Positions 1-64,000 of a stretch of DNA of 64,000 nucleotides are shown here, one piece after another; positions within the stretch are counted from its first letter, which is position 1, and the number at the start of each line of letters is the position of its first letter. A program made the translations under genes and the position numbers. Source of the stretch: Chaunax sp. Z400 (lineage: Eukaryota; Chordata; Actinopteri; Lophiiformes; Chaunacidae); assembly GCA_037577475.1 (NCBI GenBank), contig CM075203.1:5845501-5909500 (forward strand), read 5' to 3'. Under the pieces are notes generated by a model, which did no database searches, was not told the DNA's origin, and saw only the letters and a program-made list of their open reading frames with translations.

Positions 1-1809
1 GTGATGTGGAAACTTGACGCGTCCAGGGCACGTGTAGCAGAGTGAATGCCTCCACATTACAATTACCATTGTGTGTCATTATATTACCATTATATTGTTG
101 TAAATATTGTTTTAATGTGCTAATATTATTTTCACACTGGTCCTGGTGTGTTTTGTGCAACATTAGTGTCCTCAGCTGGGCCCAGCACTTTTAAGGGGTG
201 CACCCCACATTCAGTTACCTATGATACTTACACATATACTATTGTACAGAAGCATATTACATTCATGTGAAAAAAAAATCATTTTTGCCCTGTTTTGACA
301 GACCAGAATTAAAAAAAAATTTCGTGTTTTTTCATGTTTTTCTGAATTAATGAGATTTGCAAAATTCTGGGGAAAGTTTTCATGAAAAAAAAAAATTTCT
401 CGATGACAGTCTCGATGGATGAACATCGCCACGGGTAACGGGGAGCGAAGGGATTCTTGATTTGGGTGGTGAAGTGTTCCTTTAAAGCCACTTAACTGTG
501 CGTACTTACACTTCTGCAAACGTGCACCTGATAGTCGTCACGGCAGTGAGGAATGTAACATACAAATCTCACAGTATAAACATGTGGCTAAATATAGACA
601 GGCGGCCCTCTTCTTCACGTCTCTCTCCTCTCTGATCCGTCCCATCTGTCTCCTCTCTCTGAGACTTAACATGAGCTACAACTGAAAGTTTGTTCCCTTC
701 AGCCTCCATCCATAATGTCCATAATGATTTAAATACTTGTATTGTATACCTCACTATTGAGCTGATTGCTTTGGGTCCATTAGCAACCCAGTGGTGCTTC
801 CCAACCTCTATCTCCTATAACCACAGGTTCTCTTTTTGCCTATTATAACTTATGGTTATAGAGCCCTCACTGTGGGGTTATAAAGTCATTATCTTTTTTC
901 CAGTAGGCCTTTAATGGCTGCCTGAAAGAGGATATTAGCTATAAAAGTATTGGATTACCTCTGGGTCCATAGATGGAACCATTTTGGAGGCACATTATTG
1001 TGTTTGCCGGCGTGTGTTTGGGGCTGTCGCATTGAATTCAGGCTGTAAGATGAGGAGACGCATCAGAGAGACAGGTCTAGGAAAACCAGAAAAGGGAGGG
1101 CGGTGGGTGGAAGCAGAAGACAGTGTCTGGAAGCTGAAATTTAACACATAATAAAAGAAACCAAATGATTTTAAGCACTTATTTGTCCTCTTTTATGTCG
1201 TATGTCTTATTTATAAAAGCTACTGTTGCTAGTAGATGACAAATGGAATCTCCAGGGTCACAAGGTAGATCTGAGTAAAGCGTTGTCATCCTGGTGACAT
1301 CACATAGTGTATGCAATGCCCTGGGCGCAATGATACAACAACAACTGTGAGTGAGACAGATTTGTGGATCTTTGAGAAAAGCACTTAACTTTTTATTAGC
1401 AGTGATAGCCCTTTTACGTTTTGTGCAAAATCGTTTATGTCTAAGACATGGTTTGTGCAATATCTGGTATGGAATTTCACAATTAAATCAATGTCATTGT
1501 GCCTTTATCGGATAATTATAGGACATAAAGGGACCAGAGATGGATGTTGTTGTCATAGCAAGCCCTTGGCCACCAGATGGCAGTCTATATTCTTCAGTTC
1601 GAACGGGAAGAAACCTTAAAAAGCTCCTCTCTCTTCATTTACCAATGAGAATAAGAATACATGTACATACAACTATTGATATAGACTCATCACAGGTGAG
1701 ATGTGATGTCATCATACAGGTTGTTTCTTTGACGGGGATGTCTTTGCGTAGCTCAGTGTGTGCAGGAGCGACAGATAGCGGAAGAAGAGATAGACAGTTT
1801 CACAAACTC

Positions 1810-1811
1810 TG

Positions 1812-1851
<40 letters not shown>
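1810..1851. repeat. (GT)n microsatellite
   Basis: About 20 GT units with one GC interruption near the left end. Confidence 0.95.
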
Positions 1852-1852
<1 letters not shown>

Positions 1853-1986
1853 ATGTATGGCTTTGCAGTGAGTGCATGTCCACAATAATAGTGAATAGCT
1901 CTGAATACAATCCTTGAGTCCCTAGGCTTCTCAATGGATGATACAGTTATAATTGTATTGGGCAAACTGGCTCACACTGGCATAAT

Positions 1987-2090
<104 letters not shown>

Positions 2091-2168
2091 CAATAATCCA
2101 CAGTGTCACTAGAGGTTTTCATCTCTTTGTTCATTATAGATAAGGGGGAGGTTTAATGGGTGGTGGTT

Positions 2169-2185
2169 GGGGGGGGGGGGGGGGG
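2169..2185. repeat. poly-G run (17 G)
   Basis: A run of 17 consecutive G, followed by a CT-repeat stretch. Confidence 0.95.
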
Positions 2186-2853
2186 TCTCTCTCTCTTCAC
2201 ATGTTTCTCACTTTTCTCCTATGACTCATACTAATAAACACATTGACTCATCTCTTGCTGCCAGTCTCACCTTCCTTCATCAGAAACAGTAAAGAAAGTT
2301 ATAGTAGAAAGAAATAGTTGACACTGTTAATGATATTATGGACAGTGGTAACTAAGCACATGAGAATTTAATCTTGTAATATTTAAGAGCCACAAGCGGG
2401 AGGCTGCATTGAGTACTTTTACTTTCAACACTTAGTACATTTTTCCTATTCATACTCACTTAGTCAAATTCCATTTTCAATGCATTATTTTTTACTTGGA
2501 ACAGTTTACTTGTACAGAGTGGTATTAATACTTTTACAGAAGTATTGATTGTCTGAATGAATAAATAAATAAACACATATTAAGTAATTAAAATCAAAGC
2601 TCTTGCATTTTGAAGCTTTTTAAACAGTCATTTTGACATTTTCATTATGGATTAGTATAATGACTGTTTTTTTTTCCAATTCAAAACTCTTGTTCAATTC
2701 ACAGACCGTCCAAAATAATAAGAAATACACATTGTAAAACATACACGGAGGATTAATCCATGAAAACAACTATTTGTTCATTTCCAATTTTCTTTTTTTT
2801 TCCCTTTTTTATACACAAATGTTTTTTGTGCTTGTTTTGATGTTAAAGAGCAC

Positions 2854-2857
<4 letters not shown>

Positions 2858-2886
<29 letters not shown>
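2858..2886. repeat. (CA)n microsatellite
   Basis: About 14 CA units, about 450 bp upstream of the first visible ank3 start codon. Confidence 0.95.
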
Positions 2887-2890
<4 letters not shown>

Positions 2891-3140
2891 ACTGCTGATG
2901 AGTTGATATTGATTGCTATTAATATTCAGGCCCCCGTAGCTTGTTGCCGCTCTGCTCTCACTTATGGAGCGTGTGGGAGGCAGCAGCCACAGCCGTGAGG
3001 AGGTAGAAGTGAAGTGTTTAAGTCTGGTGAGTGTGTGAAGGAGAAGGAGAAAAAAAAAGACCGAAACACACAGACACGGAGACAGAGAGAGGGAGAATGT
3101 GCGTCTCCCCATCCCTCCAGCGGGGCAGCCTCGTTGGCTC

Positions 3141-3142
<2 letters not shown>

Positions 3143-3195
<53 letters not shown>
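3143..3195. repeat. (GT)n microsatellite in the 5'UTR/promoter of the first exon
   Basis: About 26 GT units ending 125 bp before the start codon at 3320. Alternating purine-pyrimidine DNA of this length can adopt Z-DNA, so it may affect this promoter. Confidence 0.95.
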
Positions 3196-3199
<4 letters not shown>

Positions 3200-3276
3200 T
3201 GGGTGTGAGCAGCTGAGCGGGTTGGTCGCCGTGCGCGCTTGAGAGTGGCCGCCACTCCACTCCTCTCCGCTCATCC

Positions 3277-3288
3277 ATGCTGGATTAA
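3277..3288 (+). promoter_or_regulatory. minimal upstream ORF (Met-Leu-Asp-stop)
   Basis: ATG CTG GAT TAA lies 31 bp before the ank3 start and out of frame with it. If the transcript begins upstream, this three-codon frame would be scanned first and could lower translation from 3320. Confidence 0.45.
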
Positions 3289-3319
3289 TAACGCCGCTTT
3301 TGGACTCACAGCTGCCGAC

Positions 3320-63358
<60,039 letters not shown>

Positions 63359-64000
63359 GTAAGACCGGTCGCCCTCGCCAATACGACAATTTTTAATCAT
63401 GAAAATGAGAAGATTGTTAATACCTCTTTAGAATGCATGCGAGATGTGTGAAGGCCAGACCACACCAGCATTTAAAACAACGATATTCAGTGATTAAGGT
63501 TGGATCTTTGGCGAGTTTTGACACAAATTCTCGACCAATACCAATCCATCTGGACAAGTGAACAAGGAGCCAAAGAGTTCAAAACTGAGGAAGCCATTAT
63601 AGCTTGTTAGTTACATTGAATTCCAACTTCTGCTGGAGCCATAGATCTATGATAGCTCTAAGATACCAGAATCAAAGATGACACCCATTCAAGCCAATGA
63701 GAATTGCTCACTCTGAGTGTGTGCCAAAAAAAAAAGGCTGGCTTCTGGGTTTACTTCCTGGGTATGTGGCCCACTGTAGCCTATATTTGCAGTGGTGTGA
63801 AACGTCACAGAAATGAATGAATAACTCTTCTCAGCTCGAGGAAAGTTTTACAAAAATTAAACCTCCACGGATTAAATAACTTATAATTTAAAGAGTCATA
63901 ACTGTCCTTGTTTTGGAGTTTGAGGTGTGTTCTCTGTTTTACAGACGTCCTTTTTTATAATGGCGGTCTATGGGGAAGAGGTTTTTTGGGCTGCAGTGGA
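63359..64000 (+). other. intron after exon 25, cut by the window edge
   Basis: No exon seen. The part from about 63640 to the edge, with GGCTGGCTTCTGGGTTTACT, GAAACGTCACAGAAATGAAT and ATAATGGCGGTCTATGGGGA, resembles a dispersed fish repeat; class unassigned. Confidence 0.6.

Larger units (their letters stand above)
2930..3319 (+). promoter_or_regulatory. likely promoter / 5'UTR of the MSEE first exon
   Basis: GC and CpG content rise here compared with the flank, most clearly between 3220 and 3330 where GTGCGCGC, GGCCGCC and ACGCCGC occur. No TATA box was recognised and the transcription start cannot be placed. A long GT tract and a three-codon upstream reading frame lie inside this segment. 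Assignment as promoter is inferred from its position just before a recognised first coding exon. Confidence 0.55.

Overview
This is vertebrate, almost certainly teleost fish, genomic DNA. Coding exons are short and separated by introns with GT-AG (once GC-AG) borders. The non-coding DNA is AT-rich and full of long (CA)n/(GT)n microsatellites and of dispersed repeats of the kind common in fish genomes. I see no operons, RNA genes or intact transposons, and only one real gene.

The gene is the 5' half of ank3, encoding ankyrin-G, on the + strand. Ankyrin-G is the large adaptor that ties membrane proteins (ion channels, L1-family adhesion molecules, transporters) to the spectrin skeleton, for example at the axon initial segment, nodes of Ranvier and epithelial lateral membrane. 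The paralogue ank3 is favoured over ank1 and ank2 by the MAHAASQLKK first exon, the MSEE..AHRKKK first exon, and segments such as NGLSPLHMATQGDHLNC, SPNELT and the KANxPEM..EDYISDVEEG linker. I cannot tell whether it is the teleost ank3a or ank3b copy. The gene runs off the right edge: the ZU5-ZU5-UPA module, giant exon, death domain and tail are not here.

Layout. Positions 1-2.9 kb are 5' flank with microsatellites. The 3.3-37.6 kb region holds three alternative first exons, at 3320 (MSEEVKER..), 18145 (MAHAASQLKK..) and 31769 (MAVEEAADYLAE, less certain). Each ends in phase 0 and would splice to the shared exon 2 at 37665. From 37.6 to 58.6 kb, 20 constitutive exons encode all 24 ankyrin repeats. 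Four exons carry two repeats; most of the others are exactly 99 bp and every border is phase 0. A 24-bp microexon (MVVNRTTE) lies between repeats 6 and 7, the border of the first two six-repeat subdomains. From 59.0 to 63.4 kb, three exons encode the linker toward the spectrin-binding module. Inside the last intron, at 62330, a fourth alternative first exon (MKCFKAG) in matching phase 1 predicts a short ankyrin-G without the ankyrin-repeat domain.

No frameshift or premature stop was found in any exon. The main points of interest are splicing control elements at ank3 exons: a CU-rich pentamer repeat abutting the microexon, a long GT tract forming most of one acceptor region, a GC donor followed by a CA repeat, a phase-compatible cassette exon in the linker, and multiple promoters. 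I found no novel defence, mobile or biosynthetic system.
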